NCBI GenBank assembly: GCA_024230095.1 | Contig: JAAERS010000335.1 | Coordinates: 1-35,508 of the forward strand | Reading direction: 5' to 3' | DNA: 35,508 bases | From: Gammaproteobacteria bacterium | GTDB lineage: Bacteria; Pseudomonadota; Gammaproteobacteria; Pseudomonadales; Balneatricaceae | Shown here: piece by piece, positions 8,041 to 15,806 of the stretch | Layout: each line of letters opens with the position of its first letter | Position numbering within the stretch: position 1 is the first letter of the stretch | Notes under the pieces: generated by a model | Told to the model about the DNA's origin: nothing | What the model saw: the letters and a program-made list of their open reading frames with translations, nothing else | The model's database searches: none | Made by a program: the position numbers and the translations under genes

Positions 8041-8937
8041 TTAATCCTGTAAAGAGTTGCGAAGGTCAAAACCGCCCGTATGAAGCCATACTATCCTGCC
8101 GCTGCCGAGGTGGCCACTGTTTGCCATGTCACGCAGATGCCACCACACCTTGGCATTGTACACAGGATCCAGTGGGATATTGGTAGCGGAGGTGAATGCA
8201 TATTGCGCCTGGCGCAGTTCATCGGTCTCTTTGGCAAAGCCTCCAAATGTAGTCTCATCAAACCATTGACAGCTAATGCCTTTGTCTTGGGCAAGCTGTT
8301 GGGTGTGGCGAGCTTCACGATGGGAGCCCCTGACCGCGCTAACAATGTGCACGTGAGTCGGGCAATGCATGGGCATGGCAGCAAGTAAGCCTCTTGCTGT
8401 ACCCCCAGTGCCTGCGGCCAGCCATAGTTGATCAGGTTGGCCCTGAACAAGGAGCTCTTGCCATAGCTCGGCGCAGCCAAGGCGGTTGTGGGGGCCGCTG
8501 CCGCCTTCTGGCAAAATTTGCACTGAGTCAGGCAGCTGCCATTGCTGCCGTTGTAGCCTGTTGGGCTGCCAATCGTGCTCTCTTAACTGGCGAAATTCTG
8601 AACGCGTTATGAAAATCAGCTTCACTCCTAGCCCAGTGCAGTAGCGTAGCACAGCCGAACTGCGAGAATTGAGCTCATTACCCCGTACGATAAAGGTTGC
8701 CCTGTGTTGGCAATCGCTGAGAACCTTCGCCGCAGCGGCAAGGTGGTTGCTGTGTGCGCCCCCATAGCTGACAATATGAGAGGGTGCGGCAATTGCGTCG
8801 ATATAACCGGCTAGCTTGCGCCATTTATTGCCACTAACCACAGCATCGATCAGGTCGTCGCGTTTCATCCATAGGTCTACCTCAGGCAGCAGATGCAATG
8901 GTTGCAATGGTGTGGGTAAGGATGGCTGTAGAGACAA
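8041..8937 (-). CDS. ACC deaminase / D-cysteine desulfhydrase family PLP enzyme
   Basis: 298 residues of the fold-type II PLP family that includes 1-aminocyclopropane-1-carboxylate deaminase and D-cysteine desulfhydrase. The PLP lysine is Lys38 in SGNKWRKL. The following GGAHSNH segment carries the family's catalytic serine. A phosphate-cradling glycine loop AAGTGGTARGLL lies in the second half. At 298 residues it is shorter than classical ACC deaminases (about 338), so D-cysteine desulfhydrase or another deaminase activity on a small amino acid is at least as likely. The start appears to be TTG 8937 without a convincing Shine-Dalgarno. The DUF501 gene follows in the same operon. Confidence 0.82.
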   Translation of the reverse strand: MSLQPSLPTPLQPLHLLPEVDLWMKRDDLIDAVVSGNKWRKLAGYIDAIAAPSHIVSYGGAHSNHLAAAAKVLSDCQHRATFIVRGNELNSRSSAVLRYCTGLGVKLIFITRSEFRQLREHDWQPNRLQRQQWQLPDSVQILPEGGSGPHNRLGCAELWQELLVQGQPDQLWLAAGTGGTARGLLAAMPMHCPTHVHIVSAVRGSHREARHTQQLAQDKGISCQWFDETTFGGFAKETDELRQAQYAFTSATNIPLDPVYNAKVWWHLRDMANSGHLGSGRIVWLHTGGFDLRNSLQD

Positions 8938-9019
8938 AAGGTATTAGCAGGTTGATATAACAAGGCAACCATTATAGCTTGAAATGGGTAATATAAGTTT
9001 AATCTAATTGGGTAATACA

Positions 9020-9054
9020 AATAAAAAAGCCCATGCATCGTTGCACGGGCTTTA
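9020..9054 (-). terminator. Terminator of the aapJQMP operon
   Basis: A 12-bp stem (9026-9037 with 9042-9053, one G-T pair) with a 4-base loop lies 18 bases after the aapP stop. Read on the minus strand it is followed by a T-rich run. It is strong enough to close the ABC operon before the ACC-deaminase-like gene. Confidence 0.85.
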
Positions 9055-9071
9055 ATGGCTAAGACGACTGA

Positions 9072-9836
9072 CTAGTGGCCTAGGATCTGGCTCAAGAAGA
9101 GCTTGGTACGCTCATGTTGTGGATTATCAAAGAACGCGTTAGGTTCGTTTTGTTCGATGATTTCACCTTCGTCCATGAAGATAACACGGTCAGCAACCTG
9201 CTTGGCAAAGCCCATTTCATGGGTCACGCAGATCATGGTCATGCCCTCCTCGGCAAGCTGTACCATGGTGTCTAGCACTTCTTTGATCATTTCCGGGTCA
9301 AGGGCAGAAGTGGGTTCATCAAACAACATGATGTTGGGTTTCATGCACAAAGAGCGAGCAATGGCCACACGCTGTTGTTGACCACCAGATAGCTGACCTG
9401 GATACTTGTTCGCCTGATCTGGAATCTTCACGCGCTCTAGGTAGTGCATGGCTATTTCCTCGGCTTCTTTTTTCGGCATCTTACGCACCCAAATAGGCGC
9501 TAAGGTGCAGTTTTCCAGAATTGTCAGGTGAGGGAACAGGTTAAAGTGCTGGAAGCACATGCCGACCTCACGACGCACCGCGTCGATGTTCTTCAGGTCG
9601 TTAGTAAGTTCAACACCATCAACAATAATATCACCTTGCTGGTGCTCTTCTAAGCGGTTGATGCAGCGGATCATGGTGGACTTGCCGCTACCAGATGGAC
9701 CACAAACAACGATTTTTTCGCCTTTACGGACTTCCAGATTAATGTCCTTTAAGACGTGAAAATCACCATACCACTTGTGCATGCTGTTGATTTCTATGCA
9801 AATATCATTGCTGGTGTTAGTTTGTGTTTCTGACAT
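9072..9836 (-). CDS. aapP: General L-amino acid ABC transporter, ATP-binding protein
   Basis: 254-residue ATPase that powers import of polar amino acids through the AapQ/AapM channel. All ABC motifs are visible in order: Walker [11 protein letters not shown]-loop [10 protein letters not shown], signature LSGGQQQR, Walker [13 protein letters not shown] and the switch histidine in CVTHEM. The frame is open back to 9950, but that region overlaps aapM. ATG 9836 follows the aapM stop by 22 bases and gives the standard length (Rhizobium AapP about 257). It is the last gene of the four-gene operon and is followed by a good terminator. The close BztD/GltL relatives differ mainly in context; the full J-Q-M-P order favours Aap/Bzt. 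Confidence 0.93.
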   Translation of the reverse strand: MSETQTNTSNDICIEINSMHKWYGDFHVLKDINLEVRKGEKIVVCGPSGSGKSTMIRCINRLEEHQQGDIIVDGVELTNDLKNIDAVRREVGMCFQHFNLFPHLTILENCTLAPIWVRKMPKKEAEEIAMHYLERVKIPDQANKYPGQLSGGQQQRVAIARSLCMKPNIMLFDEPTSALDPEMIKEVLDTMVQLAEEGMTMICVTHEMGFAKQVADRVIFMDEGEIIEQNEPNAFFDNPQHERTKLFLSQILGH

Positions 9837-9858
9837 AATTGAGAAACCTCGGTTGTAA

Positions 9859-10959
9859 TTATCGATTGTGGCCAGTATGTAACTTGTTCTCCAAATACAG
9901 GGAGTAACGAGACATACTAAAGCACGAAATAAAGAAGAATACGGCAACAAACATATATACTTCGCTAGATAGGCCCAACCAATCAGGGTGGGCTACAGAG
10001 GCTCGGCCTATACCTAAGGGGTCGAGCAAGCCAATGATGATCACCAAGGTGGTGTCTTTATAGAGGCCGATAAAGGTGTTCACGATGCCTGGAATGGATA
10101 TCTTCAATGCTTGCGGCAATATGATAAAGCGCATGGCCTGGGCATAGTTCAAACCCAGCGATTCAGCAGCTTCTAGCTGCCCTTTTGGCAAGGCCTGCAA
10201 GCCGCCACGAATCACCTCGGCCATATAAGCCGAAGCAAATAGGGTTACCATGATCAATACTCTAAGCAACAGATCAAAGCTAGATCCGGGAGGCAAGAAA
10301 TAGCTGAGCATAGTGGAAGCCACAAATAGCAAGGTAATCAATGGCACGCCACGAATAAATTCGATAAAACCAATGCTGAAGTATTTGATAATAGGCAATG
10401 AGGACTGTCGACCTAGAGCGAGCAGTACCCCTAGTGGCAAAGAGATAACAATACCAGTGATGCCCACCACTAAGGTCAGTGTTAAGCCACCAAATTTGTC
10501 AGTGCCAACAGGCTCCAGACCGGCACCGCCAGTAAGTAACCAGGTGGCAATGAACGGGAATGCCAATGCATATATAAACATCTGCTTGCGAGCTGGCATG
10601 CGGTCCCACAAAACAGCAGCTAGGGCGATAACTAGTAAAATACCAGTCAAATTCACTCGCCAGCGCTCTTCAGCAGGATAAAAGCCGTAGATAAACAAAT
10701 TAAAGCGATCGCCTACGAATGCCCAGCAAGCGCCATCAGTTGTACAGGCCTTGCGGTTTTCTCCGACAAAGGTAGCGTCAGAAAAGAACCAATCCACCAT
10801 GGGGGGCAGAATCTGTGCGAACAAATAGATGATCACCAAGGTGACGATGGTATTGGTAGGGCTGGAAAAGAGATTTTCTTTGAGCCAATGTATGGGACCG
10901 GTTGTGCCACGTGGTGGTGGCAAACTGGGATGCGTTCCGGGTGCGTATTCTTGAGACAT
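9859..10959 (-). CDS. aapM: General L-amino acid ABC transporter permease AapM/BztC
   Basis: 366-residue inner-membrane permease. It has a hydrophilic proline-rich N-terminus, a large first periplasmic part (about residues 60-100) with two cysteines, and a C-terminal permease domain. The EAA loop that docks the ATPase is [21 protein letters not shown]. Length and the extra N-terminal helices are typical of AapM/BztC rather than the short HisM/GlnP permeases. The start is ATG 10959, preceded by AGGA eight bases away; a TTG at 10980 would overlap aapQ and is less likely. It pairs with AapQ as a heterodimer. Confidence 0.92.
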   Translation of the reverse strand: MSQEYAPGTHPSLPPPRGTTGPIHWLKENLFSSPTNTIVTLVIIYLFAQILPPMVDWFFSDATFVGENRKACTTDGACWAFVGDRFNLFIYGFYPAEERWRVNLTGILLVIALAAVLWDRMPARKQMFIYALAFPFIATWLLTGGAGLEPVGTDKFGGLTLTLVVGITGIVISLPLGVLLALGRQSSLPIIKYFSIGFIEFIRGVPLITLLFVASTMLSYFLPPGSSFDLLLRVLIMVTLFASAYMAEVIRGGLQALPKGQLEAAESLGLNYAQAMRFIILPQALKISIPGIVNTFIGLYKDTTLVIIIGLLDPLGIGRASVAHPDWLGLSSEVYMFVAVFFFISCFSMSRYSLYLENKLHTGHNR

Positions 10960-10969
10960 AATATTATTC

Positions 10970-12154
10970 CTAGCGCTCAACCAAACGGATGCGGTCGTTA
11001 AACCAATTCATCACGGCTGAAATGAGTAACGATAAGATTAGGTAGATGGCCATTACAATTAGCATACACTCCATCTCTCGACCTGTTTGATTTAAAGAAA
11101 TACCACCAATGGTGGCAACGACATCCATATAACCAATAGCGATAGCCAATGATGAGTTTTTAGTCAGATTTAGGTACTGGCTATTCAGGGGGGGGATGAT
11201 GACTCGCAAAGCTTGCGGGATCACCACTAGGCGCAAAGTGCGGCTACTGGAAACACCTAGCGCATGGGCGGCTTCGGTTTGCCCATGACTTACGGCCATG
11301 ATGCCAGCACGGACATTCTCGCCGATAAAGGCTGCAGTGTATAAGGATAGGGCTAGCCAGAGGGCGATAAATTCAGGGCGAATAACCATGCCGCCTTTGA
11401 AGTTAAAACCTTTAAGGGCTGGCACATCCCATTCAATAGGGCTGCCTAATAGGAAATAGATAGCCAATGGTGCAACGATTACGGCAATGAAGCTAATGGT
11501 CCATACGGGTGATATTTTGCCCGTTGTATCCTGCAATTTTTTGGCATAACGGCGATACCAGATGGCAAAAGATAAACCAATAACAAAAGTCGCCGTGACG
11601 GCCCAGAACAGTGGCTGAAAGTCAGCGCTAGGCATTTGTAGGCCACGGTTGTTTAAGAAGAAAGTATCCCCCATGTTGATGGCTTGTTTCGGTCTTGGTA
11701 GCGAGTAAATGATAAAGCCGTGGATCAGCAGGATATGCAATAAAACTGGCACATTGCGTACGAATTCGATGTAAACGTAGGCAATTTTTTGTGTTAACCA
11801 GTTATTAGATAGGCGCATCACGCCTAATATAAAGCCTACAATGGTAGATAACACAATACCTGCAGCGGCGATTAATAAAGTGTTAATTAAGCCTACAATC
11901 ATGGCGTCAAAATGACTTGACCGAGAAGAATACTCAATTAGCGTTTGGTTGATGTCATAGCTTGCGGGTTGCCATAGAAAACTAAAGCTGATGTCTTTAC
12001 CCAGATTCGCCATATTGATGACGGCATTATTTATAACATAGGCAAAGAATGCCAATATTATCGCCATAGCGATGACTTGTACGATGACAGACCGAGTCTC
12101 TTTGTCGTACCAGGCGCGTAATATTGGGTTGCTGTTATAGCTTGTGGTGCTCAT
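10970..12154 (-). CDS. aapQ: General L-amino acid ABC transporter permease AapQ/BztB
   Basis: 394-residue inner-membrane permease, partner of AapM. About eight hydrophobic helices are visible. The EAA loop reads EAAHALGVSSSRTLRLVVIPQ, and a long periplasmic/loop insertion follows the first permease helices, as in AapQ/BztB. I chose ATG 12154; an in-frame ATG at 12178 would add eight residues, and neither has a strong Shine-Dalgarno. It is separated from aapJ by 137 bases that contain a strong hairpin, so less message should reach aapQMP than aapJ. The aapM start lies ten bases after the aapQ stop. Confidence 0.92.
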   Translation of the reverse strand: MSTTSYNSNPILRAWYDKETRSVIVQVIAMAIILAFFAYVINNAVINMANLGKDISFSFLWQPASYDINQTLIEYSSRSSHFDAMIVGLINTLLIAAAGIVLSTIVGFILGVMRLSNNWLTQKIAYVYIEFVRNVPVLLHILLIHGFIIYSLPRPKQAINMGDTFFLNNRGLQMPSADFQPLFWAVTATFVIGLSFAIWYRRYAKKLQDTTGKISPVWTISFIAVIVAPLAIYFLLGSPIEWDVPALKGFNFKGGMVIRPEFIALWLALSLYTAAFIGENVRAGIMAVSHGQTEAAHALGVSSSRTLRLVVIPQALRVIIPPLNSQYLNLTKNSSLAIAIGYMDVVATIGGISLNQTGREMECMLIVMAIYLILSLLISAVMNWFNDRIRLVER

Positions 12155-12247
12155 AGAATAACCATGTCTAATGATCATTGATCGGTAGCTGTCACGATGT
12201 GAGGGTGGACAGCGTTATTTGTATTTAAAGCGTGAAGGGTTGATATG

Positions 12248-12275
12248 AATCGGGGCGCAAAAGAGCGCCCCGATT
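12248..12275 (-). promoter_or_regulatory. Intercistronic hairpin between aapJ and aapQ
   Basis: A perfect 11-bp GC-rich stem (12248-12258 with 12265-12275) with a 6-base loop lies 16 bases after the aapJ stop. On the minus strand it is not followed by a real T run, so full termination is unlikely. Such hairpins behind binding-protein genes commonly protect the 3' end and lower expression of the downstream permease genes; that role is inferred here. Confidence 0.7.
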
Positions 12276-12291
12276 ATTTAATCAATTAAGA

Positions 12292-13317
12292 TTAACGAAT
12301 TGGAGCAGCGTAAAGGATACCGCCGTCTTTCCATTGGGCGTTTACGCCACGAGAAAGACCAACAGGGGTATTCACACCAATGTTGCGCTCAAAGATTTCG
12401 CCGTAGTTACCAACAGCAGAGATCGCTTGCACAGCCCAATCAGATGACAGACCCAACATAGCGCCCATTTCACCTTCAGCACCAGTTAGTCGGTTAATGG
12501 CAGGTAGCTTGCCTTCAGCAGAAGAAGCTAAGTTCTTAACGTTCTTAGAATTAACGCCCATTTCTTCAGCAGCGATCAAAGCGTTAACAACCCACTTACC
12601 GATATCAGCCCACTGGTCGTCGCCATGACGAACCGCGCCACCCAAAGGCTCTTTAGAGATAACATCTGGCAGTACTACGTGGTCAGCAGGATTGTCCAGC
12701 TTGGAACGAGTTGCCGCTAGGCCAGATACGTCAGTTGTATACACGTCACAACGGCCGGCAACATAGTTGGTTAGACCTTCTTCGTTGGTTTCAATAGCAA
12801 CAGGCTCATAAGAGATGTTGTTAGTACGGAAGAAGTCAGCTAGGTTCAATTCGGTAGTTGTACCTGTTTGGATACAAACAGAAGCACCGTCCAATTCAAC
12901 AGCAGAAGTTACACCTAGAGATGCTGGTACCAAGAAGCCTTGGCCATCGTAGTAGTTGACTGGCAAGAAAGTTAACTTCAGGTCAACATCACGGCTCAGT
13001 GTTTCTGTGGTGTTACGGAATAGAATGTCACCTTCACCAGAGGCAAGCGTTGTGAAACGAGTCTTACCGGTGGTTGGTACAAATTTAACAGCGTTCGCAT
13101 CGTGCAGGACGGCGGCGGCAACAGCGCGACAGAAGTCAACGTCGAAACCTTCCCAAACGCCGTCGGCATTTGGTGCAGCAAAACCAGCAACGCCAGTAGA
13201 TACTACGCACTTTAATTCGCCAGCAGCTTTAACGTCTTCTAGTGTCGATGCTTGAGCTACGCCAGCAGCCATGGCAGTCATTGCCAGACCGGTGAATACC
13301 TTGTTAATTAGTTTCAT
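12292..13317 (-). CDS. aapJ: General L-amino acid ABC transporter, periplasmic binding protein
   Basis: 341-residue solute-binding protein that delivers amino acids to AapQMP. The signal peptide is clear: MKLINK, a hydrophobic core, then AQA before Ser24. The mature N-terminus carries LEDVKAAGELKCVVSTGVAGF and the binding-site block WEGFDVDFCRAVAAAVL near residues 55-71. The C-terminus contains GNYGEIFERNIG, usual for AapJ/BztA. The length matches that family (about 340), longer than His/Gln binding proteins. The start is ATG 13317 with a strong AGGAGG ten bases upstream. It is first in the operon, with a good sigma-70 promoter about 110 bases upstream. Confidence 0.94.
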   Translation of the reverse strand: MKLINKVFTGLAMTAMAAGVAQASTLEDVKAAGELKCVVSTGVAGFAAPNADGVWEGFDVDFCRAVAAAVLHDANAVKFVPTTGKTRFTTLASGEGDILFRNTTETLSRDVDLKLTFLPVNYYDGQGFLVPASLGVTSAVELDGASVCIQTGTTTELNLADFFRTNNISYEPVAIETNEEGLTNYVAGRCDVYTTDVSGLAATRSKLDNPADHVVLPDVISKEPLGGAVRHGDDQWADIGKWVVNALIAAEEMGVNSKNVKNLASSAEGKLPAINRLTGAEGEMGAMLGLSSDWAVQAISAVGNYGEIFERNIGVNTPVGLSRGVNAQWKDGGILYAAPIR

Positions 13318-13392
13318 AATTTAGAAGCCTCCTAGGGCTGAGTCTGTTGTACAGTTTTTTTTGTTTTACTGTGGAAACGGTCTGGAAGCCAT

Positions 13393-13406
13393 CGATAAAT
13401 TTATCG
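13393..13406. promoter_or_regulatory. Perfect 14-bp palindrome in the aapJ leader
   Basis: CGATAAATTTATCG is a perfect palindrome located about 15-28 bases downstream of the predicted transcription start. That position suits a repressor. The same GATAAATTT core recurs at 13588-13596 and 13611-13619. The binding protein is not known. Confidence 0.5.
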
Positions 13407-13426
13407 GGACTCCATTCCAACCACCG

Positions 13427-13455
13427 ATAATAGATAAAAGAGCATTTTATGTAAA
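13427..13455 (-). promoter_or_regulatory. Sigma-70 promoter of aapJQMP
   Basis: On the minus strand TTTACA (13455-13450) and TATTAT (13432-13427) are separated by exactly 17 bases. Each differs from the consensus at one position. The predicted start near 13420 leaves a leader of about 100 bases before the aapJ ATG. Confidence 0.7.
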
Positions 13456-13474
13456 CCACTCAAATTCCACTATT

Positions 13475-13496
13475 AGGAATATATTTCCTATAGGAA
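13475..13496. promoter_or_regulatory. Overlapping palindromes upstream of the aapJ promoter
   Basis: AGGAA-N5-TTCCT (13475-13489) overlaps the perfect 12-bp palindrome TTCCTATAGGAA (13485-13496). Together they make three evenly spaced GGAA/TTCC half-sites, 20-45 bases upstream of the -35 box, where an activator would be expected. The regulator is unknown. Confidence 0.45.
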
Positions 13497-13585
13497 AAAA
13501 AATCCACTAAAAAATGCATTATTAGTGTGATAACTGCGACATTTAATATATTTAGTTTAATTTAGAAGCAATTTTTTTTCACTGG

Positions 13586-13619
13586 GTGATAAATTTAACA
13601 TTTAATGAGTGATAAATTT
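13586..13619. repeat. Direct repeat GTGATAAATTT upstream of aapJ
   Basis: Two exact copies of GTGATAAATTT (13586-13596 and 13609-13619) are 23 bases apart, about two helix turns. They lie in the 388-base AT-rich gap between recG and aapJ and share a core with the palindrome in the leader. No ORF or RNA gene is visible in this gap. Confidence 0.45.
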
Positions 13620-13705
13620 CACAAGGATTGCGCTTGCTTAAAGTGACAAAATGGTTTGCTGTCCGACGGACTAGTGTAACGAGGCTAGAGCCTGCTCATC
13701 GTTTA

Positions 13706-15802
13706 TCAGACACTCACAAATTCTTGGCGTGAGCCTACCCAGCGCTGCACCAGCTGTTGGCTCAGGTCAGGGCGTGATGCATAATTTTTCGTTAGTTCGT
13801 GGATTTTGGGTAATAGGTGGGCATCCCGCAGCAGGTCCGCGATGCGTAGACTAATGCTGCCCGCTTGGCGGGTGCCTAATACTTCACCTGGGCCACGCAA
13901 CTGCAGATCTTTTTCGGCAATAGCAAAACCATCGTTTGACTGGCGCAATATATTTAAACGTTCTTTAGCTAAGCGTGACAAAGGTGTTTGATACATTAAC
14001 AGGCAGTGGCTGTGGGCTTGCCCACGGCCAACTCGGCCACGTAACTGGTGCAATTGCGCTAAGCCAAGGCGCTCGGCGTTATCAATGATCATAAGGTTGG
14101 CGTTGGGAACGTCTACGCCCACTTCAATCACTGTGGTGGCGACTAACAGGTCTATTTGCGCCTGTTTAAAACGGCTCATGATCTGGTGCTTCTGTATGGG
14201 CGTCATGCGTCCGTGTACCAGGCCGATACGTAAATTTGGCAAGGCTTCAGTTAACTGCACAGCGGTGTCTTCAGCAGCTTCACATTGCAAGTCTTCGGAG
14301 GTTTCAATTAAAGGGCAGATCCAGTAAACCTGCTGGCCCGATGAGCAAGCGCTTTGGATGCGAGTAATGACTTGGTCACGTTTTTGGTTATTAATGATGA
14401 CAGTATTAATAGGTTTGCGCCCAGGCGGCAGTTCGTCAATGATGGAGTGGTCTAGGTCGCCGTATGCGCTCATGGCTAGGGTGCGTGGAATAGGAGTGGC
14501 GCTCATAATCAACTGATGGGGTGTCGTACCAAGTGCGGCTTTTTGTAATAGTGCTTGGCGTTGAGCCACTCCGAAGCGGTGTTGCTCATCAATAATGACC
14601 AAGCCCAAATGGTGGTAGTCTACGCGTTCTTGAAATACCGCATGGGTACCCACAATAACCTGCGCTTGACCATTAGCAATGGCTTCAATAGAGGTCCTGC
14701 GCTCACTGGCCTTTTGTTTGCCGGCCAGCCAAATGATACTGACCTGCATGGGATCTAGCCATTGTCGAAAATTGTGCAAGTGCTGCTCGGCCAAGATTTC
14801 TGTCGGCGCTAGAATAACCACTTGATAACCAGCATCAATAGCCTGACAAGCGGCTAGGGCGGCGACAATGGTTTTACCTGAGCCAACATCGCCTTGCAGC
14901 ATGCGTATCATGGGTTTGTGGTGTTGTGTGTCGGCATGGATTTCTTGCCAAACTCGTTGTTGGGCATTGGTTAAGGTAAAAGGCAGTTGGGTCTGCAGGA
15001 GTTCCGCCGTTGCGCTGTGTTTTTCAAAGCAAGGGGCGGGGCTGAGATTGAGCTGTTGACGTGCCTGTAAAAGGCAAAGCTGGTGGGCCACAAGTTCTTC
15101 AATGATGAGTCGTTGATAGGCCGGTGATTGGCTCGCTGCGGCCAGGTCAAAGGGTTGGTTGTTCGTGGGGAAGTGTAACTGAGCTAGTGCCTGTTTGATG
15201 GTGGGTAAATTTTGTTGTTGGATGGTCACCTTAGGTAATAGTTCAGGTAACCAATGGGGTTGTTGCTCAGAGGCTTGCCAAGCCATAGTCACTAATTGGC
15301 GCATCCGTTTTTGGCTAATGCCTTCGGTAGTTGAATAGACGGCGGTCAGGGTTGCTTCCAGCTCTGGGGGCTGCTGATCAAACAAATGGTATTCAGGGTG
15401 CACCATTTCCAAACCTTGTGGCCCTGGGCGAATTTCACCAAAACAGCGTATCTTCTTGCCAGTGGCAAAGTTTTTAGCCTGATTAGCATGGAAGTGAATA
15501 AAACGTAGATTGAGGCGGGCGTTCTGTTCAAGTAGTCGTACCTGCAAACTGGTGCGCCGCCCTCGCTGCAAAGCACTGCCTGTGACCTCGGCTTCGATTA
15601 AGCAGTGCATACCTGGGCGTAATTGGTTCAACGGTACTACATGAGTACGGTCTTCATAGCGTAGAGGTATATGCAACAGCAGATCGAGCAAGGTGTGTAT
15701 ATGGATTTTGGCCAACTTATTGGCTAGCGCCTTACCAACACCGTTTAAGCTGGTTACGCAGTTATTAGGCTGGACGTTAGTGACAGGTGTGGGCTGGCTC
15801 AT
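13706..15802 (-). CDS. recG: ATP-dependent DNA helicase RecG
   Basis: 698-residue branch-migration helicase that remodels stalled forks and Holliday junctions. The N-terminal wedge (OB-fold) region covers about residues 1-160. The helicase core shows Walker A GDVGSGKT at about 304-311, the DEQH box in IIDEQHRFGV, motif III SATPIPRT, and in the second RecA-like lobe VATTVIEVGVDVPNA and QLRGRVGRG. The length fits (E. coli 693). A GTG at 15832 would overlap spoT; ATG 15802, four bases after the spoT stop, is preferred although no strong Shine-Dalgarno precedes it, so translation is probably coupled to spoT. In E. coli trmH lies between spoT and recG; it is absent here. Confidence 0.96.
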   Translation of the reverse strand: MSQPTPVTNVQPNNCVTSLNGVGKALANKLAKIHIHTLLDLLLHIPLRYEDRTHVVPLNQLRPGMHCLIEAEVTGSALQRGRRTSLQVRLLEQNARLNLRFIHFHANQAKNFATGKKIRCFGEIRPGPQGLEMVHPEYHLFDQQPPELEATLTAVYSTTEGISQKRMRQLVTMAWQASEQQPHWLPELLPKVTIQQQNLPTIKQALAQLHFPTNNQPFDLAAASQSPAYQRLIIEELVAHQLCLLQARQQLNLSPAPCFEKHSATAELLQTQLPFTLTNAQQRVWQEIHADTQHHKPMIRMLQGDVGSGKTIVAALAACQAIDAGYQVVILAPTEILAEQHLHNFRQWLDPMQVSIIWLAGKQKASERRTSIEAIANGQAQVIVGTHAVFQERVDYHHLGLVIIDEQHRFGVAQRQALLQKAALGTTPHQLIMSATPIPRTLAMSAYGDLDHSIIDELPPGRKPINTVIINNQKRDQVITRIQSACSSGQQVYWICPLIETSEDLQCEAAEDTAVQLTEALPNLRIGLVHGRMTPIQKHQIMSRFKQAQIDLLVATTVIEVGVDVPNANLMIIDNAERLGLAQLHQLRGRVGRGQAHSHCLLMYQTPLSRLAKERLNILRQSNDGFAIAEKDLQLRGPGEVLGTRQAGSISLRIADLLRDAHLLPKIHELTKNYASRPDLSQQLVQRWVGSRQEFVSV

Positions 15803-15806
15803 AGAA

